From Solirubrobacteraceae bacterium (GTDB lineage Bacteria; Actinomycetota; Thermoleophilia; Solirubrobacterales; Solirubrobacteraceae), in NCBI GenBank assembly GCA_016463765.1, contig JAEMQS010000009.1, forward strand, positions 29,468-93,467: a stretch of 64,000 nt of DNA, read 5' to 3'. Positions 1 to 9,109 of this stretch are shown piece by piece; the first letter of the stretch is position 1, and each line of letters begins with the position of its first letter. The position numbers were made by a program, and so were the translations under genes. Below the pieces are notes generated by a model. That model was not told the DNA's origin. It searched no databases and saw only the letters and a list, made by a program, of their open reading frames with translations.

Positions 1-1714
1 CGCGCACGAATGCGATGTCGATCTTCAGGAAGTCGACCGGCAGGTTGCGCAGGTAGGTGAACGCGCCGTAGCCGACCCCGAAGTCATCCAGGGCGAAGGC
101 GCAGCCGAGCGCGCGCAGCCGGGTGGCGAAGTCCCGAGCGTGGTCCATGTTCTCGGCCACGGCGCTCTCGGTGATCTCGAAGATGATGTGCTCGGGGGGC
201 GCCCCGCTCTCACGGACCATGCGCTCGATCTCGTCGACCTGCGCGCAGTCGGAGATCGTCGCGCCCGAGAGGTTGACCTCCACGCAGTGGTCCTTGGCGA
301 CCTTGAGTGCCTCCCCGAGCACCCAGCGGTCGATCGCGCCGATGAGGCCGAAGCGCTCGGCCTGGGGTATGAACTCGCCCGGGGGCATCAGCCGGGGGGC
401 TCCGTGCGTGCCGCGCATCCGCACCAGGAGCTCGGCCTGGTCGATCTCCCCGGTGGCGAGGTTCAGGATCGGCTGGGCATGGAGGATGAGCCGGTCCTGC
501 GCGATCGCGTTGTGGATGAGGTCGGTCCAGACGATGCGATCGCGGAGCACGGCCTCGTCGCGCTTGCGGTCGGTGATGTCGTTGAACGTCCCGCACACGG
601 CGTAGATCACTCCGTCGGCGTCGCGCAGCGGGAACTTCACGGTGGAGTAGTCCCGCGCGTGGCCGTCGACGCGCACGACATCGTCGCGCTTGACGACATC
701 GCCGGTCTTCAGGACCAGGTCGAAGCTGTGCCGGTTGACCGCCACGGCCTCATCGGGAAGCAGCTCGTCGTCGCGCCGGCCGAGGATCTGCGCGCGCGGG
801 AGCCCGACGCGCTCCTCGAAGGCGACGTTGACCATCTGGTAGCGGTACGAAAGGTCCTGGACGAACAGCGGCTCGGGCGTCGTGTCGAGGATCGAGCGCA
901 GGTACCGCTCGCTGGTGCGCACGGCCTCGTCAGCCTCACGTCTCTTCGTGATGTCCTGGAGCATGCTGACGACGCACGTCGGCTGTTCGTGGTCGTCGCG
1001 GAGAAGTTCGGAGCGCGCGTGCACCCAGACGATCGATCCGTCGCGCGCGATGCAACGCCGGTCGCGCTCGAGGCTGTCGACCTCGCCCGCTGCCGCGCGC
1101 GCGGCCCACGTGGTGTCTTCCTGCAGGTCGTCGGGGTGGGTGACCAGCGAAGGGTCGATCGTCAGGAGCTCCTCGCGGTCGTACCCGAGCATCCACGCGT
1201 ACGCGTCGTTGAGTCGCAGCCAGCGACCTTCGAGATCGACGATCGACATCCCGACCGGCGCGTGGTCGAAGGCGGTCGCGAGCAGCCGTTCGCTGTCGCG
1301 GGCGGCGGCGTCGCGCGCATCGATCACGGACGTCAGGCGTTCCTCTTCGATGAGGGTCCGCGCCGACACCAGCACGCCGATGGTCTCGCCCTGGTCGACC
1401 AGGGGGGCGACGTGCACGCTGTACGGCACGTCGTCGCGCCGGAACGAGAACGTGGCCGTCTCGCTCTTCAAGGCGCCTTTGCAGGACGCGGCGATCACCT
1501 CCCACGAAGGCAACACGTCCGCCGCGAGCTTGCGCTCGATGGACGCGGGTGCCAGACCCAGGGATGTCAGGGACTCGCCCGTGGCCATGTGGATGCGCAG
1601 GTCGCGATCGAGCACGAAGAGCACGCCGCCCTCCACACCCGCGACCAGCGCGTCGCCGTACATCCGCAGCTCCGCAGCGCGTGCAACGTCGAGCCTGCTT
1701 CGTGCAACGGCCAT
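1..1714 (-). CDS. PAS-PAS-EAL cyclic-di-GMP phosphodiesterase, partial (C-terminus off the window)
   Basis: Predicted cytoplasmic sensor enzyme that hydrolyses c-di-GMP. The frame stays open from an ATG at 1714 to the window edge, so the end of the EAL domain is missing. An N-terminal PAS-like segment (about residues 17-125) is followed by two PAS domains (about 140-262 and 266-388), each ending in the usual DIT(K/D)R linker, then an EAL domain from about residue 400. The EAL signature appears as AELLVR, so the catalytic Glu is kept although the motif reads ELL. VNLSG, FEITES, DDFGVG and LKID keep the Asn, Glu, Asp-Asp and Lys that bind metal and substrate, so I expect an active enzyme. There is no GGDEF domain. 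The start has a weak AGGTGG upstream. It is divergent from the LuxR-AAA gene at 1865. Confidence 0.9.
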   Translation of the reverse strand, partial: MAVARSRLDVARAAELRMYGDALVAGVEGGVLFVLDRDLRIHMATGESLTSLGLAPASIERKLAADVLPSWEVIAASCKGALKSETATFSFRRDDVPYSVHVAPLVDQGETIGVLVSARTLIEEERLTSVIDARDAAARDSERLLATAFDHAPVGMSIVDLEGRWLRLNDAYAWMLGYDREELLTIDPSLVTHPDDLQEDTTWAARAAAGEVDSLERDRRCIARDGSIVWVHARSELLRDDHEQPTCVVSMLQDITKRREADEAVRTSERYLRSILDTTPEPLFVQDLSYRYQMVNVAFEERVGLPRAQILGRRDDELLPDEAVAVNRHSFDLVLKTGDVVKRDDVVRVDGHARDYSTVKFPLRDADGVIYAVCGTFNDITDRKRDEAVLRDRIVWTDLIHNAIAQDRLILHAQPILNLATGEIDQAELLVRMRGTHGAPRLMPPGEFIPQAERFGLIGAIDRWVLGEALKVAKDHCVEVNLSGATISDCAQVDEIERMVRESGAPPEHIIFEITESAVAENMDHARDFATRLRALGCAFALDDFGVGYGAFTYLRNLPVDFLKIDIAFVR

Positions 1715-1852
1715 GCCACCTGCTGACTCTCTGCTCCCCTCGGAGGTCGCCGCCGCCCGGAAGAAAGAGGAGCTTGAGGCCCACGGGTCAACCACAAAGA
1801 CTATCTGACCGGTCTGGGTGTCTGGACGAATGTTGCGCCAGCCCGGTAGGCG

Positions 1853-1858
1853 TACGCT
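1853..1858 (+). promoter_or_regulatory. -10 element TACGCT of the 1865 gene (leaderless)
   Basis: TACGCT lies 6 bases before the GTG start and there is no Shine-Dalgarno sequence, which fits transcription starting at the start codon. Confidence 0.6.
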
Positions 1859-1864
1859 TCGCTC

Positions 1865-4624
1865 GTGCTGCTCGGGCGTGACCACGAGATCGAGGAGATC
1901 CAGCGGCTGATCGCGGACGTGCGCTCTGCGCGCGGGCGTGCGGTGCTCATCACGGGCGATCCGGGGATCGGGAAGACCGCCCTGCTCCAGCACGCCCGAG
2001 CGGTGGCGACGGGCACGCGGGTGGTCGGCACGGTGGGCGTGGAGGCCGAGGCGAACCTGCCGTTCGCGGCGCTTGCCGATGTCGCCGGTCCGCTCGTCGA
2101 TCACCTCGACGCGCTGCCCGCGCCGCAGGCTGACGCGATCCGCGCGGCGTTGGCGCTCACCGACGCGCCGCCTCCCGCCGGAGACCGGCTGGCGGCCTGT
2201 GCGGGTCTGCACGGTCTGCTCCGGGCGGCGGCGCGGCGCCAGCCCCTGCTGGTGCTGGTCGATGACGCGCAGTGGCTCGATGCTCCATCGGCCGAGTGCC
2301 TCGGGTACGCGGCGCGCCGGCTCGACGGCGCTCCGGTCGCCGTGCTCGCCGCGGCGCGGACCGACACGCCGGTTCCTGCGCTGACGGGGCGGCCGATCGA
2401 CAGCCTGACGGTCGCCGGGCTCGAGCAGGATGACGCCGCCACGCTGCTGCGCTCCTCCGCCGGGGAGCTCGCTCCGTCGGCTGCGGAGGCGCTCCTGGAG
2501 GCGGCGCACGGCAGCCCGCTGGCGCTTCTCGAGCTGCCGTCGCTGCTGACCGACGAGCAGCGGCGCGGGGTGCAGCCCTTCACCCCGGCGCCCGCCCCCG
2601 GAGGCGACCTGTGGGAGGCGTTCTCGTTGCGGCTCGCGCGTCTGAGCGTCCCGGCCCGGACGGCCACCCTGGCTGCGGCGCTGTCGGTGGATCGCACGGT
2701 CGGACCAGTGGTGGCGGCATGCGTCGATCTCGGGCTCGGGGTGTCCGCGCTGGAGGAGGCCGAGGAGGCGCGGATCGTCCGCTTGGACGCCGACACCGTG
2801 ACCCTCACGCATCCGTTGCTCCGCGGGGTCGTCGTCCAGAGCGCGCCCGGTGCCGAGCGGCGTCGCGTGCATACCGCGCTTGCCGCCCACACGCGGCCTG
2901 ACGCCCGTGCGTGGCACCTGGCGGCGGCCGCGGTGGGACCCTCCGCCGAGGCGGCGGATGCGCTCGACGGGGCCGGCCGCCGCGCGATCGGCCGCGGCGC
3001 GCACACCGTCGCGGCCGACGCGTTCCAGCGGGCCGCCGAGCTCACGGGTGACACCTCATCGCGTGTGGGGCGTCGCGTGCAGGCCGCAGTGGAGGCGGCT
3101 TACGGCGGGGAGTACGAGCGAGCGGCAACGCTGCTCGACCAGGTCCTCGACGAGGTGACCGAGCCCGGGGTCCGGCTGGTCGCCCGGCACCTGCAGGCGG
3201 TCATCGCGCTGGTGGGCGGGATCCGGCCGGTCCTCGACAACTACGACGTCCTCGACGCCGAGGCGCGCGCGGTCGCCGCCACCGCGCCCGCTGTGGCGGC
3301 GACCCTGCACGCCGACGCCGCGATGGTGTCCGTCGTGGGCGGCGACTGCCGTCGGGCCGTCGCGTCGGCGCAGGCCGCCGCTGCCGCCCTGCCGGCTGAG
3401 GTCGACGCGACCGCGCGCTGCCACGTCCAGGCGATCCTTGGGATGACGCTGGCGCTGCGTGGGGACGTCGAGGCCGCCCGTCCGGCGCTGCGGTCCGCGG
3501 GCGAGCTGCTCGGTGAGGTCGACCCGCTGTCCCCGGTCGCCGGGTCGATCTCCTTTGCGCTGCACGGCCGCATCTGCCTCGGCGACGCGGCACTGCTGCG
3601 CGACGAGGTCATCCGCATCGCCGACGCGGTTCGCGCCGCCGGCGCGCGGGGGCTCGTCCCGCACCATCTGCTCGTCGGCGCGGACGCGGCGCTGCGGCTC
3701 GGCCGATGGGACGACGCCGAACGCGAATCCGACGAGGCGGCCGAGATCGCGCGCCTCTGCGGACAGCGCGGTCCGCTGGCCGCCGCGCTCGTGGTGCGCG
3801 CACGGCTGCACGCGGCGCGCGGTCGCGAGGAGGCCTGCCGCGACGATGTCGCCAAAGTCCTCGCGATCGCCGACGCCGCGGGCTACGCGACCTCGGCGCT
3901 CGGCATCCACGCGGTGCTGGGGTTCCTGGAGCTGGGACTCGGGCAGATGGGCCGCGCGGTGGAGGTGCTGGAACGCGTCGCGGTGCGCGCGCCGGAGGTC
4001 GGCATCACCGACCCGGTGACGATCCCGTGGGCCCCGGACCTGGTCGAGGCCTATTGCCGCGTGGCGCGCCTCGATGATGCCCGCGCGCTCACCGCCGAGA
4101 TCCAGGCGCACGCCCGGGACGGCGGTGTGCCGCTGGCACTCGCGCTGGCTGCGCGGTGCGAGGGTCTGACGGCGGACGACGGTTTCGATGAGGCGTTCAC
4201 CCGCGCGCTGGCGCTGCACGACGAGGTCGCCAGCCCGTTCGAGCGGGGGCGCACGCTGCTCGCATGGGGCGCGCGCCTGCACCGTGCGCGCCGGCGGGTC
4301 GAGGCGCGCGAGCATCTGCGAGCGGCGCGCGAGGCCTTCGTCACCCTCGGAGCCGCGCCGTGGGCCGGCCGAGCCGAGGCGGAGCTGCGGGCCGCCGGGG
4401 CGGTGAGCCGTGCCGCCGTCGGCGACGACGACGCGCTGACCGCCCAGGAGCACCGGATCGCGCTCGCGGTGGCGCGCGGGGCGACGAACCGCGAGGTCGC
4501 GGCCGAGCTGTACCTCAGCCCGAAGACCGTGGAGTTCCACCTCGGCCGCGTGTACCGCAAGCTCGGCGTGCGTTCGCGCACCGAGCTCGCGGCACTGGTC
4601 GCCGAGGGCGAACTCGCGAACTGA
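1865..4624 (+). CDS. LuxR-family ATP-binding transcriptional regulator (LAL type)
   Basis: Large (919 residues) transcription activator of the LAL/MalT-like class, predicted to couple ATP and ligand sensing to DNA binding. It has an N-terminal AAA-type ATPase with Walker A GDPGIGKT at residues 31-38 and Walker B LVLVDDAQWLD near 129-139. A long Ala-rich helical middle, probably TPR-like, carries the sensor surface. The C-terminal LuxR helix-turn-helix (about 857-912) shows TNREVAAELYLSPKTVEFHL. The GTG start is preferred because a TACGCT -10 element sits 6 bases upstream. It is monocistronic, divergent from the EAL protein, and its target is not visible. A second protein of the same class is encoded at 45031. 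Confidence 0.9.
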   Translation: MLLGRDHEIEEIQRLIADVRSARGRAVLITGDPGIGKTALLQHARAVATGTRVVGTVGVEAEANLPFAALADVAGPLVDHLDALPAPQADAIRAALALTDAPPPAGDRLAACAGLHGLLRAAARRQPLLVLVDDAQWLDAPSAECLGYAARRLDGAPVAVLAAARTDTPVPALTGRPIDSLTVAGLEQDDAATLLRSSAGELAPSAAEALLEAAHGSPLALLELPSLLTDEQRRGVQPFTPAPAPGGDLWEAFSLRLARLSVPARTATLAAALSVDRTVGPVVAACVDLGLGVSALEEAEEARIVRLDADTVTLTHPLLRGVVVQSAPGAERRRVHTALAAHTRPDARAWHLAAAAVGPSAEAADALDGAGRRAIGRGAHTVAADAFQRAAELTGDTSSRVGRRVQAAVEAAYGGEYERAATLLDQVLDEVTEPGVRLVARHLQAVIALVGGIRPVLDNYDVLDAEARAVAATAPAVAATLHADAAMVSVVGGDCRRAVASAQAAAAALPAEVDATARCHVQAILGMTLALRGDVEAARPALRSAGELLGEVDPLSPVAGSISFALHGRICLGDAALLRDEVIRIADAVRAAGARGLVPHHLLVGADAALRLGRWDDAERESDEAAEIARLCGQRGPLAAALVVRARLHAARGREEACRDDVAKVLAIADAAGYATSALGIHAVLGFLELGLGQMGRAVEVLERVAVRAPEVGITDPVTIPWAPDLVEAYCRVARLDDARALTAEIQAHARDGGVPLALALAARCEGLTADDGFDEAFTRALALHDEVASPFERGRTLLAWGARLHRARRRVEAREHLRAAREAFVTLGAAPWAGRAEAELRAAGAVSRAAVGDDDALTAQEHRIALAVARGATNREVAAELYLSPKTVEFHLGRVYRKLGVRSRTELAALVAEGELAN

Positions 4625-4625
4625 C

Positions 4626-5120
4626 CTACTGGAGGCAGAGCACGTAGGCCTTCACGTCGACCGTGGCCAGGCCGCCGGCCAGGTTGGTGGCCTTCGCGTT
4701 CCAGTCGGTGAACGTGTTGCCGTCGACCGGGGTCAGGCCCCCGCCGACGGACGGGTGCGAGCCGTGGAAGATCGCGTCGCTCGCCGACTGCTGGGTCATG
4801 CCGCCGCCTCCGACCGGCGTCTCGCCGGCCAGGCACTCGGCTTCGGCGCGGCCCGAGCCGCCGTCGGGGATGGCGGTGCTCGCGGATCGCACGACGATCG
4901 TGCCGAGCTCGCCGCTCTGGATGGCGCCGGCGTGGATGTCGATCGAGCGGACCGAGTTGTTCTCGATCTCGCGGCTGGCGACCGTCTGGCTGTCGAGGTC
5001 GTCGGCGTCGACGACGTCCACGCCCGGCAGCGCCTGGGCGGTGCCGCCCAGGGCGACGGACAGGGCGATGATGCCGAGGACGGTGCCGGGACGGGGGATA
5101 CGGCGGAACCTGCGGTACAT
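4626..5120 (-). CDS. Small secreted protein with N-S-V-R-S-type repeat, function unknown
   Basis: 164-residue exported protein. A basic n-region (MYRRFRRIPR) and a hydrophobic stretch ending in GGTAQA form a clear signal peptide. The mature part begins with an Asp-rich segment and then a short IENNSVRSIDIHAGAIQSGELG-like stretch, a pattern I associate with exported proteins of this bacterial group. The C-terminal half holds two cysteines (in AECLAG and the final VLCLQ) that could form a disulfide. The ATG at 5120 is chosen because GGAGG lies 7 bases upstream. Longer forms extending to 5669 would overlap the divergent gene and lack an N-terminal signal. Its stop lies 1 base from the end of the convergent LuxR-AAA gene. 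I do not recognise a function. Confidence 0.75.
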   Translation of the reverse strand: MYRRFRRIPRPGTVLGIIALSVALGGTAQALPGVDVVDADDLDSQTVASREIENNSVRSIDIHAGAIQSGELGTIVVRSASTAIPDGGSGRAEAECLAGETPVGGGGMTQQSASDAIFHGSHPSVGGGLTPVDGNTFTDWNAKATNLAGGLATVDVKAYVLCLQ

Positions 5121-5313
5121 GATGGGCCTCCGGGGGTAGGGGATCGGGGTGCCGTCCATTGAGCCAGCGCCGCCTGTGAAAGGCACCGGGAGACCCCCTG
5201 GTTCGAGTCCGTTCGCTCGCCGTTCACCCTCGGTGAACACCCCTGCGGGTGGACGCGCGGTCGACCCTGAGGCCCTTCGATTTGGCCGTGCGGCGAAGGT
5301 CCTGCGGTCGGGG

Positions 5314-6753
5314 ATGGTCGATCCTCCACTGGTGACCGCCACCGACGTCGGCCTCTTCGAACCGTCCGCCAGGCCCTGGGACGAGGCACGTGCCGCGGGG
5401 CCGGCGGGAACCGGGCTGATCGAGGCGCTGGAAGGCGCGGAGGACCTCGACGGCCTGCGCGCCGACGTGCGGTCGTACCTGGATGCCGCCGGTGTGCGAT
5501 TCGGCGACGGCAGCGGGTGGCCGTTCACGGTCGACGCCGTGCCGCGCGTGCTGAGCGCCGACGAGTGGCGGACGCTGGCCGCCGGGCTCGAGCAGCGCGT
5601 CCGGGCACTCGACGCGTTCGTCCGCGATGCGTACGGTCCGCGGCTGGCCGTGGACGCGGGGATCATCACCGACGGGCAGATCGAGCAGACCGAGGGCTAC
5701 GAGCCGCTCCTCCGTGGCGTCTGGCCCGAGCCGGCGATGGCGCTCGGCGTGAGCGGGCTGGACATCGTCCGCGACGACGACGGCACGCTGCTCGTGCTCG
5801 AGGACAACCTGCGGACGCCCTCGGGCCTCGCGTACGCCGTGGCCGCCCGTCGCGCCGTCGTCGGGGCGCTCACCGCGCGCGGCATCGCGACCCCGCCGAT
5901 CCGCGACATGCCGGGAGAGAGCATCGCGCTGCTCGGGGCCGCGCTCCGGGCCGCCGCGCCCCACGGGACGAAGGAGCCGCAGAGCGTCGTGCTCACCGAC
6001 GGGCCGTCGTCGGTCGCCTACTACGAACACGCGTGGCTCGCGGCGCAGCTCGGTGTCCCGCTCGTGACCCTCGCCGACCTCGAGCGCAGCCGCTTCGGGC
6101 GCCTGCGCCGTCGCGACGCCGACGGCCGCCCGCACGACATTGACGTCGTCTACCGCCGCACCGACAGCGACCTGCTCCACGGGCCCGACGGCGCGCTGAC
6201 CCCCGTCGCCGCCGCACTGCTGGAGCCGTGGCTCGACGGCCGGCTGGGGATCGTCAACGGGTTCGGCACCGGAGTCGGCGACGACAAGCTCACGCACGCC
6301 CGCGTCGAGAACCTCATCCGGATGTACCTCGGCCAGGAGCCGCTCCTGCGGTCCGTCCCGACGCTCGAGCTGGGCGACCGCGACGCGCTCGCGCAGGTGC
6401 TCGACGACCCGCGGGCCTACGTCATCAAGGACCGTCACGGCGAGGGCGGCAAGGGCGTCACCGTCTGCCGCGACGCCGAGGAGGCGGACCTCTCCGCGCT
6501 GCTGGAGGACGTGCGCGCCGAACCGCACGAGTACGTCGCGCAGCTCGTCGTCCCGCTGTCGACCCACCCGACGGTCGTCGAGGACGGGGTGCTCGAGCCG
6601 CGCCACGTGGACCTGCGCCCGTTCGTCTTCTTCACCGCCGACGGGCCGCGCGCGGCGCCGGGCGGCCTGACTCGGGTGGCGCTGAAGCGCGGCTCGCTGG
6701 TGGTCAACTCGTCGCAGCAGGGTGGGGCGAAGGACACCTGGGTCCTGAGCTGA
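5314..6753 (+). CDS. Circularly permuted ATP-grasp type 2 family protein
   Basis: 479-residue cytoplasmic protein of the COG2308 (DUF404/407) family, ATP-dependent ligase-like enzymes of unknown substrate. Family landmarks are visible: the EDNLRTPSGLAY segment near residues 166-178, the NGFGTGVGDDK segment near 316-326, and the ATP-binding YVIKDRHGEGGKGV near 369-382. A frame also reads back to a start at 5149, but the added 55 residues are Pro/Arg-rich and unlike the family, so ATG 5314 is preferred. The usual partner genes of this family (alpha-E protein, transglutaminase-like and protease-like proteins) are not next to it. It is divergent from the secreted protein at 5120 and followed by the acyl-CoA dehydrogenase operon. 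Confidence 0.85.
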   Translation: MVDPPLVTATDVGLFEPSARPWDEARAAGPAGTGLIEALEGAEDLDGLRADVRSYLDAAGVRFGDGSGWPFTVDAVPRVLSADEWRTLAAGLEQRVRALDAFVRDAYGPRLAVDAGIITDGQIEQTEGYEPLLRGVWPEPAMALGVSGLDIVRDDDGTLLVLEDNLRTPSGLAYAVAARRAVVGALTARGIATPPIRDMPGESIALLGAALRAAAPHGTKEPQSVVLTDGPSSVAYYEHAWLAAQLGVPLVTLADLERSRFGRLRRRDADGRPHDIDVVYRRTDSDLLHGPDGALTPVAAALLEPWLDGRLGIVNGFGTGVGDDKLTHARVENLIRMYLGQEPLLRSVPTLELGDRDALAQVLDDPRAYVIKDRHGEGGKGVTVCRDAEEADLSALLEDVRAEPHEYVAQLVVPLSTHPTVVEDGVLEPRHVDLRPFVFFTADGPRAAPGGLTRVALKRGSLVVNSSQQGGAKDTWVLS

Positions 6754-6790
6754 CGCACGGTTGACGACACCCTCCGGCCGTGGCGGCGCA

Positions 6791-6796
6791 TACGAT
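6791..6796 (+). promoter_or_regulatory. -10 element TACGAT of the acyl-CoA dehydrogenase operon (leaderless)
   Basis: TACGAT is followed by 7 bases and then the ATG at 6804. No Shine-Dalgarno sequence is present. Confidence 0.6.
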
Positions 6797-6803
6797 CCGC
6801 GCG

Positions 6804-8024
6804 ATGGACTTCACGATTCCGCCGGACCTGCGCGAGGTGCTCGACCGCGTGCGGGCCTTCGTCGAGGAGGAGGTGCTCCCCGCCGAGGCGGAGATCACCG
6901 ACCTCGACGACCTCCTGACCTCCTGGGACGTCATCGAGCGCCTGCGCGACAGCGCGCGGGAGCGCGGCATCTACACGCCGCATCTGCCCGAGCGGTGGGG
7001 CGGCCTGGGTTTCGGCGTGCTCGGTATGTCGCTCGTCAACGAGATCTGCGGCGTGTCGATCCTGGCGTCGCTGGCGATCAACGCGATGGCGCCCGACGAA
7101 GGCAACATGCACACGCTGCTCATGGCGGGCACGGAGGAGCAGCAGGAGCGCTGGCTGCGCCCGCTGGCCGCCGGCGAGATCCGCTCGTGCTTTGCGATGA
7201 CCGAGCCGGACGTCGCGTCCAGCGACCCGACGAACCTCCAGACCACCGCCGTCCGCGACGGCGACGACTGGGTCCTGAACGGAACCAAGTGGTGCATCAC
7301 CGGCGCGGAGGGTGCGTCGATCGCCATCGTCGTCGCGAAGACGGGCGATGACGACGCCGCCGGTCATCGCAACTACTCGCTCATCCTCGTGCCGACGGAC
7401 ACGCCCGGCTGGACGGTCGCGCGCCACCCGACGTGGATGGGCGCGCACTACCCGGGCGGCCACCCGGTCATCGAGCTGACGGACGTCCGGGTGCCGCAGG
7501 CCAACCTGCTCGGCGCCGAGGGCGAGGGGTTCGTCATCGCGCAGAAGCGGCTGGCGGGCGGGCGCCTGGCGCACGCGATGCGGTGGATCGGCGCCTCGCA
7601 GCGCGTGCTCGACCTGGCGACGGCGCGGCTGACCGAGCGCACCGCGTTCGGCAAGGAGCTCGCCGAGCAGCAGGGCCTGCAGTTCATGATCGCCGACTCG
7701 GCGATGGACCTCTACGCCAGCCGGCTCATGGTCCTGCACACCGCGTGGAAGGTCGAACACGGCCTGCCGCACCGCCAGGAGGTGGCGATGACCAAGACGT
7801 TCGTCAGTGAGGCGTTCGGCCGGATCGCCGATCGGGCCGTGCAGATCCACGGCGCGGCCGGGGTCGCGAAGGACCTGCCGGTCGCGCGCATCTATGAAGA
7901 CGCGCGGTCCGCGCGGATCTACGACGGCGCCAGCGAGGTCCACCGGATGGTCATGGCGCGCGCGTGCCTGCAGCTCGCGCGCAAGGGCGAGAGCACACGC
8001 ATCGCGGCGGGGGACCTGACCTGA
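6804..8024 (+). CDS. Acyl-CoA dehydrogenase, ACAD10/11-like (FadE type)
   Basis: 406-residue flavoprotein of the acyl-CoA dehydrogenase family. It shows the FAD/substrate loop CFAMTEPDVASSDP, the beta-domain NGTKWCITGA and a C-terminal IYDGASEVHR. Classical members carry the catalytic Glu in IYEGTSE. Here Asp374 stands at that place, as I recall for the ACAD10/ACAD11-like branch (DG-x-x-EVH). ATG 6804 is preferred over a GTG at 6780 because of the -10 element TACGAT just before it. The stop overlaps the next ATG (TGATG), coupling it to an APH-type kinase. Kinase plus this dehydrogenase is the pairing fused in animal ACAD10/11 and found as LvaA/LvaC in levulinate catabolism, so 4-hydroxyacyl-CoA processing is a reasonable inference. 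Confidence 0.9.
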   Translation: MDFTIPPDLREVLDRVRAFVEEEVLPAEAEITDLDDLLTSWDVIERLRDSARERGIYTPHLPERWGGLGFGVLGMSLVNEICGVSILASLAINAMAPDEGNMHTLLMAGTEEQQERWLRPLAAGEIRSCFAMTEPDVASSDPTNLQTTAVRDGDDWVLNGTKWCITGAEGASIAIVVAKTGDDDAAGHRNYSLILVPTDTPGWTVARHPTWMGAHYPGGHPVIELTDVRVPQANLLGAEGEGFVIAQKRLAGGRLAHAMRWIGASQRVLDLATARLTERTAFGKELAEQQGLQFMIADSAMDLYASRLMVLHTAWKVEHGLPHRQEVAMTKTFVSEAFGRIADRAVQIHGAAGVAKDLPVARIYEDARSARIYDGASEVHRMVMARACLQLARKGESTRIAAGDLT

Positions 8025-9109
8025 TGGCCGTCCCGCTCGCTCCCGACGACGTCGTCGCCACGCGCGGCGACATCGCGCCCGACGCGCGCGAACCGCTCGT
8101 CATCCTCGACGCGCTGACGACGTTCCTCGACACGCACGGTGTCGGTGAACCCGGCAGCACCCCCGAGCTCACCCCGATCGGCGACGGGCATTCCAACGTG
8201 ACGTTCGCGGTCCAGCGCGGTGACACCGAGGTCGTCCTGCGCCGCCCGCCGCGCGGGCCGCTGCCGCCCAGCGCGCACGACGTGCTGCGCGAGGCGCGCG
8301 TGATCGGCGCGCTCGACGGCCGTGCGCGCGTCCCGAAGGTGCTGGTCGTCGGTGATGACCCCGAGCTCATCGGCGCGCCCTTCTACGTCATGGAGAAGGT
8401 CGAGGGCGACGTGCTCGTCGACACGCTGCCGGAGCACCTCTCGCCCGAGGCCGAGCGCCGCCGCGTGGGGGAGGAGCTCATCGACGCGCTCGTCGAGCTG
8501 CACGCCGTCGACTGGCGCGACGCGGGCCTGGAGGGCTTCGGCAAGCCCGACGGCTACCTCGAGCGTCAGCTGCGCCGGTTTCTCGGACTGTGGGAGCACA
8601 ACAAGACGCGCGAGGTCCCCGCCGTCGAGACCGTCGGCCGCTGGCTGGGCGAGCGGCTGCCCGCGTCGCCGCCCGCGACGATCGTGCACGGCGACTTCCG
8701 CCTGGGCAACACGCTCTTCGCGCCCGGCACGCCGGCGAAGCTGGCCGCGATCCTCGACTGGGAGATGGCGACGATCGGTGACCCGCTCGCCGACCTCGGC
8801 TACCTCATGGTCATGTGGACCGACCCCGGCGATCCCGAGATCGCGGGCATGGATCTGTCGCCGGTCACGCGCCAGCCCGGGTTCCCCACGCGCGACGAGC
8901 TGGTCGCGCGCTACGCCGAGCGCTCGGGACGCCCGACCGGCGACCTGGGCTGGTATCGCGTACTCGCATCGTGGAAGCTCATCGTCTTCATGGAGGGCAA
9001 CTACAAGCGCGCGAAGGCCGGGACCACGGACGACCCCTTCATCCTGCAGTTCGGGTCGCTCATCGAGGACCTCGCCGCGCGGGTGGAGGACATGACGCGT
9101 GAGCACTGA
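8024..9109 (+). CDS. APH-family phosphotransferase (ACAD10/LvaA-like acyl kinase)
   Basis: 361-residue kinase-like protein of the aminoglycoside phosphotransferase fold. The catalytic loop HGDFRLGN (His222, Asp224) and the Mg-binding DWE (Asp245) are intact, as is an N-terminal nucleotide loop GDGHSNVTF. The family is diverse. An antibiotic substrate is unlikely here because the gene overlaps the acyl-CoA dehydrogenase stop by one base (TGATG) and is followed by an SDR. By analogy with LvaA and the kinase domain of ACAD10/11, I infer that it phosphorylates the hydroxyl of a 4-hydroxyacyl-CoA. ATG 8024 is used; an upstream start at 7964 would lie inside the dehydrogenase. Confidence 0.88.
   Translation: MAVPLAPDDVVATRGDIAPDAREPLVILDALTTFLDTHGVGEPGSTPELTPIGDGHSNVTFAVQRGDTEVVLRRPPRGPLPPSAHDVLREARVIGALDGRARVPKVLVVGDDPELIGAPFYVMEKVEGDVLVDTLPEHLSPEAERRRVGEELIDALVELHAVDWRDAGLEGFGKPDGYLERQLRRFLGLWEHNKTREVPAVETVGRWLGERLPASPPATIVHGDFRLGNTLFAPGTPAKLAAILDWEMATIGDPLADLGYLMVMWTDPGDPEIAGMDLSPVTRQPGFPTRDELVARYAERSGRPTGDLGWYRVLASWKLIVFMEGNYKRAKAGTTDDPFILQFGSLIEDLAARVEDMTREH

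Noticed and set aside
1..1714. Apparent absence of a gene or a frameshifted gene on the minus strand at the left edge
   Set aside because: One minus-strand frame is open all the way to the edge and reads PAS-PAS-EAL without a break; it merely lacks its stop inside the window.
5224..6606. Long minus-strand open frame (about 460 codons) opposite the ATP-grasp gene
   Set aside because: It has no recognisable domain, is rich in Arg, Val, Glu and His as expected for a mirrored GC-rich gene, and the plus strand carries clear ATP-grasp motifs. Many similar antisense frames across the window were left out for the same reason.
8024..9109. Antibiotic-resistance phosphotransferase
   Set aside because: The APH fold alone is not evidence of resistance. 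The coupling with an acyl-CoA dehydrogenase and SDR points to acyl metabolism.
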